Below are positions 55,652-64,000 of a DNA stretch of 64,000 nt, one piece after another. The stretch's first letter is position 1. Each line of letters begins with the position of its first letter. This DNA comes from Fredinandcohnia onubensis (GTDB lineage Bacteria > Bacillota > Bacilli > Bacillales > Bacillaceae_L): the NCBI RefSeq assembly GCF_002734215.1, contig NZ_NSEB01000004.1, forward strand, positions 124,001-188,000. The letters are read 5' to 3'. The notes under the pieces are model-generated. The model had not been told where the DNA came from and searched no databases. It was given only the letters and a program-made list of their open reading frames with translations. The position numbers and the translations under genes are program-made.

Positions 55652-56068
55652 GCGGAATCTCGTATCCGTGACGTAGATTATGCTTTAGTTGCTTAAGCAG
55701 TGGAAAGGACAGTCGTCCTAGCTGATAACGGCTAGTGATAATAATCGGGTGAATTGCTGGAAAACCCATAGAGTTTTTCTTACCACAACGTAGTTGGAAA
55801 CGACAAACGTGATGGTTCGAAAAAGAAAAGATATGGGCAAGCAGCAGGCAAGCTTCTGTGAGGAAACTCTGGAGAAGGTTCAACGACTAGAGAATACGGT
55901 CTAAGGCATAAGGCTATGATAATGAATCTCGTAGGGCAGTAAATGCTGTTCGAAGTGCCCAGCTCCATAAAAAATGGGTGAAGATATAGTCTATTCTGTA
56001 ATTGAAAGATAACAGTCGCAAAGCAACCGAACCAACAACCACAAGGAGTTGTACAACTTATTCGTTAA
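55652..56068 (+). pseudogene. Flagellin 3' relic with chimeric group I intron 4 and tail 3
   Basis: Begins abruptly with AESRIRDVD coding bases (55652-55678, no start or upstream flagellin). An intron-like stretch follows (55679-56023), then tail 3 (56024-56068: QPNQQPQGVVQLIR plus stop). The intron's 5' third matches intron 2 and its 3' part matches intron 3, so it looks like an intron 2 x intron 3 recombinant. The exon encoding MAKEMMEQTKNS...MLA is missing, and any splice product lacks that segment. P4 (55755-55759 with 55842-55846) and P7 (55885-55889 with 55987-55991) can still form. Confidence 0.8.
55679..56023 (+). ncRNA. Group I intron 4 (chimeric, probably inactive context)
   Basis: 345 nt. 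R GTTCAACGACTAGA and S AAGATATAGTC are intact, and a P9-type hairpin CTGTA..TAACAG sits at about 55995-56015. The Q region reads AAGCAGCAGG instead of AATCAGCAGC, and P1 carries an extra mismatch. Loop hairpins at the 5' end covary with intron 2 (C-G replaced by U-A). No ORF inside. Confidence 0.8.
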
Positions 56069-56080
56069 TAAATATTCACT

Positions 56081-56116
56081 GAAGATGGCTACCTTTATAG
56101 GCGGCCATCCTTTCTT
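56081..56116 (+). terminator. Terminator-like hairpin after the flagellin relic
   Basis: GATGGC / GCCATC stem followed by CTTTCTTAATTCTTTT. Confidence 0.55.
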
Positions 56117-56219
56117 AATTCTTTTAATTTGTATACTATTGACCAATAGGACCTATTAAACATTCTGCAATAACCTTATCTTTTTCTCCTTTCAGTTTCA
56201 GCTCAACCATTTTTAGAAT

Positions 56220-56947
56220 CTACGCTTCTGTAAAATTTTTATTTCGATCACTATTGGATGAAAGAATAGTATAATCTGGGTATTTTTTGTGATAGATTTC
56301 AGTTTCTTGTTGAAGCCTCCACTCCCAATTAGTTTTATAGTACATACTTGGGCAAGTAGCAGTGACTGGGGATATACTTTTTAGAAAATCATATGTATTG
56401 TCTGTTGAAGTAAACCTTAGTATGTGATCATGTCCATCCCTGCGTTTGTTAATTGAAAATTTAATGTGAAGGGTTTCTTGAATATGAAGACTAAGGATTT
56501 GTAGTTGTTCAAGATGAAAGTTTTGTAAGTACAGATATACATTTGGAGTTAAATAGATTAGCCTTTTTTGTGATTAATTCTTGAGGTAATTGAGAGAGTT
56601 CCATCATCCATGTAATTAATAGCTGAAAAATGTAAAAGTGTACACTTAGATAATAATTCAACGGAAATAACTTTTTCTCCAGCAGGGTTGTAAAAATGCG
56701 GATATAATTCAGTAAATAGTGGCAATGATTTTGACCGTAACGTATTGCTTTTAGATGTGATGTACAATAAATCCGGAACAAATGACATCTTCCATTTTCG
56801 ATAGTCTAATTGTTTGATACCAAAATGTTCACGGTAACTATTATTTTTACTTCGCGTGCCTTTATACAGCTTGACTATTTCACCATCTCCAATAATGCTT
56901 CCGATTAGTACGTTTTGTTGAATGGCTGTTAGATTGTAAAAATTCAT
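56220..56947 (-). pseudogene. LAGLIDADG homing endonuclease, one frameshift
   Basis: Reads against the flagellar genes. From ATG at 56947 it encodes LTAIQQNVLIGSIIGDGEIV (first LAGLIDADG motif) and HFSAINYMDDGTLSITSR (second), then stops at 56558-56560. In the +1 frame an open stretch of about 113 codons (RLIYLTPNVYLYLQNFHLEQ... to FTEA, stop at 56220-56222) continues the same protein. The switch lies at the A6 run (complement of 56564-56569), so one A appears lost. Restored length is about 242 aa, right for a two-motif enzyme of the LAGLIDADG_2 kind, the class that drives group I intron homing. It lies 0.15 kb beyond intron 4 and outside all four introns. Confidence 0.82.
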
Positions 56948-57040
56948 CTTATTCCCTCTTTATTCTCATTATACCGAACATATGTCCCGTGAATAAGAAG
57001 CTTATTAAAAATAATTGGGAGAAACATAACGAAGCTAGCT

Positions 57041-57066
57041 TAATAATTTTTTAATCCTTCCGATAT
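57041..57066 (+). promoter_or_regulatory. Sigma-D-like promoter of flaG-fliD
   Basis: TAAT at 57041-57044, spacer 14 nt, TCCGATAT at 57059-57066; resembles the sigma-D consensus with weaker -35. Confidence 0.55.
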
Positions 57067-57102
57067 AACTAATAAAGACCCGTTCGTTTAGGAGGAAGCT
57101 AA

Positions 57103-57465
57103 ATGTCGATCGATAAAATCTCTTCTAACACAACGATGAACTTCAACACAGACTATTTCCAACATAAAAAATTATATGAAACTGAAAATAAAGTGGATGC
57201 CTTGAGGAACACGGAACCTGCCCCTTTGTCCCAAATAGTGTCAAAAGAGAATGTCCAACAGGTGATCGATAGCCTGAATAAATTTTTGGAACCGAATAAT
57301 ACATCTTTAAAATTTGAGCTTCATAAGGATTTAAAAGAATACTACGTGACAATTGTTAATAATGATACGCATGAGGTTGTTCGGGAAATTCCTTCTAAGA
57401 AAATATTAGATATTTACGCAGCTATGACGGAGTTTCTTGGTTTCGTTGTAGATAAAAAGATTTAA
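57103..57465 (+). CDS. flaG: FlaG family flagellar protein
   Basis: 120-aa protein of the FlaG family (yvyC in B. subtilis), which affects filament length in some species. C-terminal core SLKFELHKDLKEYYVTIVN then DTHEVVREIPSKKILDIYAAM. GGAGGAAG upstream of ATG. 15 nt before fliD. Confidence 0.93.
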   Translation: MSIDKISSNTTMNFNTDYFQHKKLYETENKVDALRNTEPAPLSQIVSKENVQQVIDSLNKFLEPNNTSLKFELHKDLKEYYVTIVNNDTHEVVREIPSKKILDIYAAMTEFLGFVVDKKI

Positions 57466-57480
57466 AGGCGGTGAACACCG

Positions 57481-59010
57481 ATGAATATGCGAATAGGTGG
57501 ATTAGCAAGTGGAATGGATACTGATACACTTGTTAGTGATTTAATGAAGGCAGAACGAATTCCGCTAGATAAGCTCCAACAGAAGAAGCAGAAATTGGAA
57601 TGGCAACGTGACGATTATCGTGAAGTCAATTCCATGATGTTAAATTTTAATAAGTTTTTGTTTGATGATTTGATATTATCAAATACCTATAATAAAAAGA
57701 CAGTTAGTATTTCAAATCCAGATGAAATATCAGTTCGTAATATAAATTCAACCAGTGACTTTTCTGGTACGATCAATGTTACTCAATTGGCTAAGTCCTC
57801 AACGTTTATTAGTGGCGAAACAGGTGTCACTGATTCTTCTAAAACTTTAAACGAACTATTTGGATTAACTGGAACTCAAGAAGTAAAAATCCAAGCAATT
57901 AAAGCTGATGGTACGATGGATTCAACTGGGAAGACACTCTCTTTTGATCCAATGGTTGATACTTTAAGTACTGTGATTTCAAAAATCAACAGTGAAACAG
58001 GTGTGTCGGCTTTCTTTGACTCTCAAACTGGAAAACTTGCTATTACAGCTAAAAATACCGGTGATATAAGTGGGCAAGATGAAATAATTCTATCAAATGT
58101 TCAAGGTAGTTTGTTTTCATCATTAAAGTTAGATAATTCGGACTCGGATCCTTTAAAACAAGTAACCAAAATTCAAGGCGCAAATGCGGAGTTTACCTAT
58201 AATGGTTTAACTACAACACGTCCTTCAAATGTCTTCACTATCAATGGATTTGAAGTAACCTTAAAAAATAATAGTGGTGAAGATGTAAACTTTAATTCCT
58301 CAGCAGATGTGGATAAGATATTAGAGAAAATTGTAAAGTTTGTTGATGATTACAACAAATTAATTGAAAAGGTAAATGGTAAACTAGTTGAAAAAAGTTA
58401 TCGCGATTATCAGCCACTTTCAAACGAACAAAAAGAAGCAATGGAAGAGAAAGAAATTGAACTTTGGGAAGAAAAGGCTCGTAGTGGATTATTACGAAAT
58501 GATTCCATATTATCATCAGCAATAAACAAGATGAGAACTGCCCTTTATACTCCTGTTTCAGGATTGGATGGATTAAATCAATTATCTGATTTCGGTATTA
58601 CAACGTCTGAGAATTATCTTGATAAGGGAAAATTAGTTATTAATGAGGATAAGTTGAGAGAAGCTATCACAAAAGACCCTAAAGCAATCTTTGACGTTTT
58701 TGCGAAAGACGGAACAACTTCTCAGGAAAAAGGACTGGCAAGGCGACTCCGGGATATCCTTCAAGGAGATAGTAAACATCCAGATGAAGGTGTCATGGAT
58801 GCACTTGAGAAGAAAGCTGGAACATCATCTAGTGTAACTAATACCTTCTCAATCGGAAAACTGTTAAACAATGTGGATGACCAAATTGATCGTTTTGAAG
58901 ACAGACTTCTTCAAGTTGAAAATAGATATTGGCGTCAATTCACTGAGATGGAAAAAGCAATCCAGAGAGCAAATCAGCAATCTATGTATCTTATGCAGCA
59001 ATTTAGTTAA
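57481..59010 (+). CDS. fliD: Flagellar filament cap FliD
   Basis: 509-aa cap and flagellin-folding protein. N-terminal RIGGLASGMDTDTLVSDLMKAERIPLDKLQQKKQ and C-terminal coiled-coil end QVENRYWRQFTEMEKAIQRANQQSMYLMQQFS are the family ends. AGGCGGTG ribosome site, standard gene order with fliS. Confidence 0.96.
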   Translation: MNMRIGGLASGMDTDTLVSDLMKAERIPLDKLQQKKQKLEWQRDDYREVNSMMLNFNKFLFDDLILSNTYNKKTVSISNPDEISVRNINSTSDFSGTINVTQLAKSSTFISGETGVTDSSKTLNELFGLTGTQEVKIQAIKADGTMDSTGKTLSFDPMVDTLSTVISKINSETGVSAFFDSQTGKLAITAKNTGDISGQDEIILSNVQGSLFSSLKLDNSDSDPLKQVTKIQGANAEFTYNGLTTTRPSNVFTINGFEVTLKNNSGEDVNFNSSADVDKILEKIVKFVDDYNKLIEKVNGKLVEKSYRDYQPLSNEQKEAMEEKEIELWEEKARSGLLRNDSILSSAINKMRTALYTPVSGLDGLNQLSDFGITTSENYLDKGKLVINEDKLREAITKDPKAIFDVFAKDGTTSQEKGLARRLRDILQGDSKHPDEGVMDALEKKAGTSSSVTNTFSIGKLLNNVDDQIDRFEDRLLQVENRYWRQFTEMEKAIQRANQQSMYLMQQFS

Positions 59011-59028
59011 TTTTAGGAGTGATATATC

Positions 59029-59430
59029 ATGGTAATTAATAACCCATATAAAGCATATCAATCTAACTCGGTTACTACTGCAACACCTGGGGAACTAACA
59101 TTAATGCTTTATAATGGATGTTTGAAGTTTATAAAGCAGGCTGGAGAAGCGATTCAAGAGAAGAATATGCAAGAAAAGAATATTAACTTGCAAAAGGTCC
59201 AAAAAATTATAAGCGAATTAATGATTACTTTAAATATGGATATACCTGTTTCAAAAAATATGATGTCCATGTATGATTATATGAATCGAAGACTAATGGA
59301 AGCGAACCTAAGAAATGATTTAACTATTTTAACAGAGGTTGAAGAGTATATGACTGAATTCCGAGATACATGGAAGGAAGTTGTTCAAATTAATCGTCAA
59401 CGTCAACATACCCAAGGCGGAAAAGTGTAG
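59029..59430 (+). CDS. fliS: Flagellin chaperone FliS
   Basis: 133-aa helical chaperone that binds the C-terminal tail of flagellin before export. YKAYQSNSVTTATPGELTLMLYNGCLKFI is the family signature. RBS TAGGAGTGA. Shares one base with the start of fliT. Since FliS binds the flagellin C-terminus, the two alternative Hag tails are directly relevant to it (inference). Confidence 0.96.
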   Translation: MVINNPYKAYQSNSVTTATPGELTLMLYNGCLKFIKQAGEAIQEKNMQEKNINLQKVQKIISELMITLNMDIPVSKNMMSMYDYMNRRLMEANLRNDLTILTEVEEYMTEFRDTWKEVVQINRQRQHTQGGKV

Positions 59431-59780
59431 TGAACCCAATAGTATCACTATACCGAGTCACAAAAGAACTCATGGATATCTTGGAACACCCTATACCCGG
59501 GGGAAATAGGGACGAACTAATAATTCAAATAACCCATTTACTCGAATATAGAGATACAATCATTGAGGATATAAAACCACCTTATAATGAGGAAGAAACT
59601 AAATTGGGTAAAGAGATTGTTAGGATGAATACCATCATTGATTCAAAGATTGAAGATGTAAAAAGCAATATACAATTTGATTTGTCAAAGTTGAAAAAGA
59701 GTAAACAGAATAATACTAAATATTTGAAACAATATCAATCAGCTCCTGTAGATGGAATTTTTTTTGATAAAAGAAAATAG
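59430..59780 (+). CDS. fliT: Flagellar protein FliT
   Basis: 116-aa small helical FliT-like protein after fliS. GTG start at 59430 overlapping the fliS stop by one base (translational coupling). Helical, charged. Position more than motif supports the name. Confidence 0.85.
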   Translation: MNPIVSLYRVTKELMDILEHPIPGGNRDELIIQITHLLEYRDTIIEDIKPPYNEEETKLGKEIVRMNTIIDSKIEDVKSNIQFDLSKLKKSKQNNTKYLKQYQSAPVDGIFFDKRK

Positions 59781-59788
59781 AAACTAAA

Positions 59789-59840
59789 AACCGAGTTTAA
59801 GTACGGCTTAACCTAGTACTTATACTCGGTGCATTTTTAT
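59789..59840 (+). terminator. Intrinsic terminator of the fliDST unit
   Basis: ACCGAGT...AGTAC / GTACTT..ACTCGGT two-part stem followed by GCATTTTTA. Confidence 0.82.
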
Positions 59841-59928
59841 ATTCAAAATAGTAAAATAGACCTTTTCAATTGAATGGTAAAATAGTATTATATTAGTAAT
59901 AAATCAACCAAAAAACCAAAGTGAAAAA

Positions 59929-60001
59929 GGCAAACTATGGGAAATCATAGGACGCAAAGCCAAGGGCCTGACCCACAACTAGTGGATGGTAGCCGGTTGC
60001 C
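59929..60001 (+). ncRNA. Cyclic di-GMP-I (GEMM) riboswitch aptamer
   Basis: P1 GGCAA (59929-59933) / TTGCC (59997-60001); P2 CTATG-GGAAAT-CATAG with a GNRA loop, ending at GGACGCAAAGCC (59950-59961), the GEMM-I core; then GGGCC..GGAUGGUAGCCGG. All key blocks of the c-di-GMP-I class are present. It controls the downstream giant secreted gene, so c-di-GMP sets adhesin expression. Confidence 0.93.
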
Positions 60002-60003
60002 AC

Positions 60004-60056
60004 AAGGAATCATAGTCTATTTACCTATGAACCTTGTTTAAGGTTCTTTTTCTTTT
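60004..60056 (+). promoter_or_regulatory. Riboswitch expression platform: antiterminator versus terminator
   Basis: Terminator: GAACCTT (60029-60035) / AAGGTTC (60040-60046), then TTTTTCTTTT. Alternative pairing: AAGGAATCATAG (60004-60015) with CTATGAACCTT (60025-60035), which overlaps the terminator arm, so the two folds exclude each other. The UCAUAG of the antiterminator also equals the 3' strand of aptamer P2 (59945-59950). Whether ligand turns the gene on or off cannot be fixed by eye. Confidence 0.72.
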
Positions 60057-60085
60057 GGCTTTTTTTAGAAAGGTAGGACTATTGA

Positions 60086-63000
60086 ATGAGGAAAATTGTT
60101 AAAAAGAATATCACGATTTTTGCATTGCTCCTATTGGTTTCTCAACTGTTCTTTCCATTTGGCAATGCACTAGCAAATGGTAGTATGTTACCACCTAGTA
60201 ATCTATCATCTCAAAATGTAACACCTGATGATGTAAAGTTGACATGGAGTCCAGTGTTTGGTGCTACTGGATATAACATATACGAAATTACAGATGGTCA
60301 ACTTCTATTAATGGATACAGTAAAAACAACAAGTTATAATTTGAATAATTTAGCGGAAGGATCTTACCGTTTTGTTGTTTCAACTTTAAGTACAGATGGT
60401 GAGTCTGGGCCAAGCGCCCCAATATCGTTTGATATCACATATCCAGAAATGGCTGCACCACAAACGCTTACTCAAACGATTAAAAACGGAAACGATATTG
60501 TACTAACGTGGGGAGCTTCGGAGTATACAGAAACATATCATATTTACCAGATTGATGAAGATGGACAAAAAACGTTACTTACTTCAACAAATTCTAGAAC
60601 ATACACAATCGTTAATGCTGCTGAAGGAAGCTATAAGTTTGCAGTAAGTGCTGAAAACTCACTTTACGGTGAATCCTCACTTTCTGAAATTGCTCAAGCA
60701 GACGTCATTTTTCCAGTAATGACGTCACCTAGTAACTTTAAGTATACAACTACAAATGGTAATGACATCACATTAAATTGGGATTCTGTTCCTTATTCTA
60801 CGAATTACAAACTCTATCAGATTACTGATGCTGGAAAAGAACTCAAAAGCACATTAACTGGCACATCAACAAAATTGACTAATGTTACAGCAGGTAACTA
60901 TAAATTTGAAATACAGTCTTACAGCGACCGTTTTGGTGAGTCTGTGGGAGATGAAGGGCAACTTAGCGTAACTATTGACGAAATCATAATGACTGCACCA
61001 ATCAATTTGTCATATAAACTACAGAATATTAACGATATCATTTTGACTTGGGATAGCGTTCCATTTGCGAAAAGTTACAAAGTGTATCGCATAATTAAGG
61101 GTGAAAAAACAATAGTTAGCAGTAATGTGACAGGTACAAGTGTTACATATGCAAAAGCAGAAGCGGGTGAACATGTGTATGAAGTTCATTCATACAGTGA
61201 TCGTTTTGGTGAATCTTATGAAGGAAGTAAAGTTTCTTTATCTGTAGAAAACGTACAGCTTGAAGCACCAGCTAACGTTACTTACAAAGTCCAGAATGGA
61301 AATGATATTGTTCTTAACTGGGATAGTACATCAAATACTACTAATTATAAAATTTATCAAATAACAGAAGATGGTAATAAGGTTTTAAAAAGTACAGTGT
61401 CAGGTACTACAGTTACATACGCGAATTTACCCGAGGGTGATTTTAGATACGCAATCTACTCGAACTCGACTAGATTTGGAGAGTCAGAAAAAGGAACAGA
61501 AATTTCAATTTCAATTATTCATCCAAAAATGACTCCACCAGAAAATTTAAAAGAAGAAATTAATAATGATACGTCATTTACATTAAGTTGGGATGCTTCT
61601 GAATACGTAACATCTTACAAGGTTTATCAAATTGTAGATGGCAAAAAAGTTTTTAAGAATAATGTATCTGGAGCAAGTATCACTTACACAAGAATGCCAT
61701 CTGGCGATTATTCTTATGAGGTGTATTCTTATTCATCTCGATTTGGTGAGTCCGAAGCGGGTACCCAATTATCATTTACCCTAGAAGGTCAAACTATGAA
61801 GGCTCCGACAGACCCGACCTTTAGTATTTCAAATGGAAATGATATTTCTTTAAAGTGGACTGCTTCTGAATATGCAACAAGCTACAAAATTTATCAGGTA
61901 GTTGACGGTGAAAAAGAATTAAAAAGAACTGTCACCATTACAGGATTTACATTTGGAAATATGCCAGAAGGTGAATACAATTATGTTATTCATTCTTATT
62001 CACCTTATTTTGGAGAATCGAAGTATGGGTCTAAACTAACTTTCTCTTTAGATCACCCGACGATGGAAACTCCAACAAATCTTACTTATAAGGTACAAAA
62101 TGGCAATGATGTTGTTTTAAATTGGGAGTCAGTAGAGTTTGCAAATAGTTATAACATTTACGAACTCGTTAATAGAGAATTAGTTTATAAGCAGAAAACT
62201 TCTTCCTTGTCGATAACCCTATCTAATGTATCTGCTGGTGAACATACTTATGTTGTTCATTCTGTAAGTTCACGATTTGGAGAATCTACAAATGGAAGTC
62301 AAATTACATTTGATGTTGTTCATCCTATAATGAAGTCGCCGGAAACTGTAACGTATGAAATAAAAAATGGTAATGATATTGTATTTACGTATGATAAAGC
62401 TGAATATGCGAACACATACAAAATATATGAATTAGTTGATGGAGAAAAGGTATCTAAGGCTACAACTAGATATTCGACTGCAACCCTTGTAAATGTTTTA
62501 GAGGGGGAGCATAAATATTTGATTCATTCATATAGTGACCGTTTTGGAGAATCAGAAATAGGAAATGAAATGATTATAACTATAGATTTCCCTGTGATGC
62601 AGGCTCCAGAGAATATAACACAAAGTTTTGTTAACGGTAATGACCTTGTTTTAAAATGGAATTCATCAACATTTGCAACGAATTATAATGTGTATCAAAT
62701 TATTGATGGAGAAAAGGTGTTACAAACTACTGTTAAGGGGACCGGGATTACCTTTACAAACCTTCCAGAAGGTGACTACACGTATGAGATTCATTCTTAC
62801 AGTAGTCGATTTGGGGAATCACCTGAAAGTAGTGAGATTTCTACGACAGTAGTTCATCCTATTATGCAGGCACCAGAGAATGTTACTGGTAGTATTGCAA
62901 ATGGAAATGACATCGTTCTTAGATGGAATAGAGCAGAATATGCTTCAGGATATAATGTGTATCAAATGATTGAAGGCGAAAAAGTGTTCCAAAGAAAGGT

Positions 63001-64000
63001 TACTGGAACATCAGTATCATTTTCAAACATGCCCGAAGGTGATTACGAGTACGTTGTCCATTCATATAGTGATCGTTTTGAAGAGTCACCAGAAGGAAGT
63101 TCAGTAGAACTGACCCTCATCTGGCCAGTTGTACAGCCGCCTCAACTAACAGGAGAAGTATTTAACGCGAATAATATTACTTTAACTTGGCCAGCTGCTG
63201 CGTGGGCAAATAAATATCGTGTATATCAAATTACTGACGGCGTTCGTGAATTAATATATGAAGGTACAGCAAGAAGCTACAAAGTTTACAATCTAACTGA
63301 AGACATTCATTCATTTGAGGTAACAGCATATAGTAATCGTTTTGGTGAATCTCAACCATCAAATCAGATTACAGAAAATATCATCTATCCAATTATGCAA
63401 CCACCTGTTGCTAGCTTGAAGCTATTAAGCGACACAAGTTTAAGAATTAGCTGGGATTTCGTAACCTATGCAAATGGATACAACATCTATGAAATTATAG
63501 ATGGTGAGAAAATTTTAATAGCTGAAAAGGTCAATAACCTAACTTATACGATTAATAATCTTTCATATGCTAACCATGAATATATAGTGACATCTTACAG
63601 TAATTCATTTGGAGAATCAGCACCTTCAGATGTTGTACTTGCTAAATTAATTATTGATGAAGAAGCTCCTGTTACAACAATTGATGCACCGACTGATTGG
63701 GTTAATGAGAGTGTGGATGTTAACCTAACTGCAACCGATAACGAGGTAGGTGTTGAAAAAACATTCTATTCTCTAAATAATGGCGCATTCGTTGAAGGTA
63801 CTACCTTCACTATCAATGAGGAAGGTATCCATAAGGTGGCTTATTACTCTGTTGATAAGGTCGGTAATACAGAAGAAGTAAAAACAACAGAAGTTAAGAT
63901 AGACAAAACAAAACCAACTACATCATCAAATATTAAAGATGTTTGGAACAAAAAGGATTTCAAAGTAGAACTATCAGCATCTGATAACCTAAGTGGAATC
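60086..64000 (+). CDS. Giant secreted adhesin-like protein with about 13 FnIII-like repeats (3' end cut off)
   Basis: Open for 1305 codons to the window edge, starting at ATG 60086 behind GAAAGGTAGG. Signal peptide KKNITIFALLLLVSQLFFPF with an AxA-type site (ALA). About 13 tandem fibronectin-III-like repeats follow, of about 90 aa (60180-63650). Most have the pattern NGNDIxLxWxxxxxAxxYKIYQIxDGEKxL...VTGTSxTFxNxxEGxYxYxVHSYSxRFGES. From about 63660 a different Ig-like/OmpL47-type domain starts (APVTTIDAPTDWVNESVDVN). A surface-exposed, sugar- or matrix-binding role and a wall-anchoring C-terminus are expected but lie outside the window. Expression is under the c-di-GMP riboswitch just upstream. 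Confidence 0.85.
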   Translation, partial: MRKIVKKNITIFALLLLVSQLFFPFGNALANGSMLPPSNLSSQNVTPDDVKLTWSPVFGATGYNIYEITDGQLLLMDTVKTTSYNLNNLAEGSYRFVVSTLSTDGESGPSAPISFDITYPEMAAPQTLTQTIKNGNDIVLTWGASEYTETYHIYQIDEDGQKTLLTSTNSRTYTIVNAAEGSYKFAVSAENSLYGESSLSEIAQADVIFPVMTSPSNFKYTTTNGNDITLNWDSVPYSTNYKLYQITDAGKELKSTLTGTSTKLTNVTAGNYKFEIQSYSDRFGESVGDEGQLSVTIDEIIMTAPINLSYKLQNINDIILTWDSVPFAKSYKVYRIIKGEKTIVSSNVTGTSVTYAKAEAGEHVYEVHSYSDRFGESYEGSKVSLSVENVQLEAPANVTYKVQNGNDIVLNWDSTSNTTNYKIYQITEDGNKVLKSTVSGTTVTYANLPEGDFRYAIYSNSTRFGESEKGTEISISIIHPKMTPPENLKEEINNDTSFTLSWDASEYVTSYKVYQIVDGKKVFKNNVSGASITYTRMPSGDYSYEVYSYSSRFGESEAGTQLSFTLEGQTMKAPTDPTFSISNGNDISLKWTASEYATSYKIYQVVDGEKELKRTVTITGFTFGNMPEGEYNYVIHSYSPYFGESKYGSKLTFSLDHPTMETPTNLTYKVQNGNDVVLNWESVEFANSYNIYELVNRELVYKQKTSSLSITLSNVSAGEHTYVVHSVSSRFGESTNGSQITFDVVHPIMKSPETVTYEIKNGNDIVFTYDKAEYANTYKIYELVDGEKVSKATTRYSTATLVNVLEGEHKYLIHSYSDRFGESEIGNEMIITIDFPVMQAPENITQSFVNGNDLVLKWNSSTFATNYNVYQIIDGEKVLQTTVKGTGITFTNLPEGDYTYEIHSYSSRFGESPESSEISTTVVHPIMQAPENVTGSIANGNDIVLRWNRAEYASGYNVYQMIEGEKVFQRKVTGTSVSFSNMPEGDYEYVVHSYSDRFEESPEGSSVELTLIWPVVQPPQLTGEVFNANNITLTWPAAAWANKYRVYQITDGVRELIYEGTARSYKVYNLTEDIHSFEVTAYSNRFGESQPSNQITENIIYPIMQPPVASLKLLSDTSLRISWDFVTYANGYNIYEIIDGEKILIAEKVNNLTYTINNLSYANHEYIVTSYSNSFGESAPSDVVLAKLIIDEEAPVTTIDAPTDWVNESVDVNLTATDNEVGVEKTFYSLNNGAFVEGTTFTINEEGIHKVAYYSVDKVGNTEEVKTTEVKIDKTKPTTSSNIKDVWNKKDFKVELSASDNLSGI

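Noticed and set aside
55590-55883. Minus-strand open frame across the intron relic
   Set aside because: It is antisense to intron 4; parallel frames appear opposite intron 2 because of RNA sequence similarity.

Overview
The window is about 64 kb of low-GC, Gram-positive chromosome from a motile, competence-capable, spore-former-type Bacillaceae. The order tagO - LCP (yvhJ/tagV) - yvyE - degS - degU - degV - comFA - comFB - comFC - yvyF - flgM - flgN - flgK - flgL - yviE - fliW - csrA - hag - flaG - fliD - fliS - fliT is the Bacillus subtilis order with insertions. No rRNA, tRNA, CRISPR array or transposase was seen.

Layout. (1) 1-8.5 kb: the end of a CE7 esterase; a TPR/dynamin-like gene whose two ends run into a dispersed GGGACA-type repeat; a secreted protein with six ChW repeats; a polysaccharide flippase; two small proteins of about 43-49 aa. 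(2) 8.6-31.5 kb: envelope polysaccharide region. It holds two LCP ligases, a PBP3-type transpeptidase, an SGNH hydrolase, a PIG-V-like membrane glycosyltransferase, the rmlACDB dTDP-L-rhamnose operon, several glycosyltransferases, mnaA, a large LytD-like glucosaminidase, gtaB, an O-antigen-ligase-like protein, tagA, an acyltransferase and tagO. (3) 31.5-43 kb: yvyE, degSU, a SipW plus two TasA/CalY-like genes and a companion protein, degV, comFA, a class D sortase, comFB, comFC. (4) 43-59.8 kb: flagellar late genes with sigma-D promoters, the FliW-CsrA-Hag homeostasis module, a glycosyltransferase island, and flaG-fliDST. (5) 59.9-64 kb: a c-di-GMP-I riboswitch with terminator in front of a giant FnIII-repeat secreted protein that runs off the window.

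The most unusual part is the flagellin locus. The hag reading frame (48374-49828) is broken by two self-splicing-type group I introns (48581-48855 and 49351-49714). Their removal restores a canonical 271-aa flagellin. A third group I intron follows. Its inferred 5' splice site lies inside the last exon, and its first 45 nt are an alternative copy of the flagellin C-terminal tail plus stop. Whether or not this intron is spliced, a 271-aa flagellin with a good but different 14-residue tail is predicted. About 5.5 kb downstream, beyond three glycosyltransferases, lies a flagellin relic with a chimeric fourth group I intron and a third tail. Next to it, on the other strand, is a LAGLIDADG homing endonuclase gene broken by one frameshift in an A6 run.

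How the parts fit: DegSU, sigma-D/FlgM, FliW-CsrA and c-di-GMP all act on the motile-versus-sessile choice. The window places flagellin (RNA splicing plus CsrA sites), TasA-like matrix fibre candidates, a sortase and a c-di-GMP-switched adhesin candidate within about 30 kb of each other.
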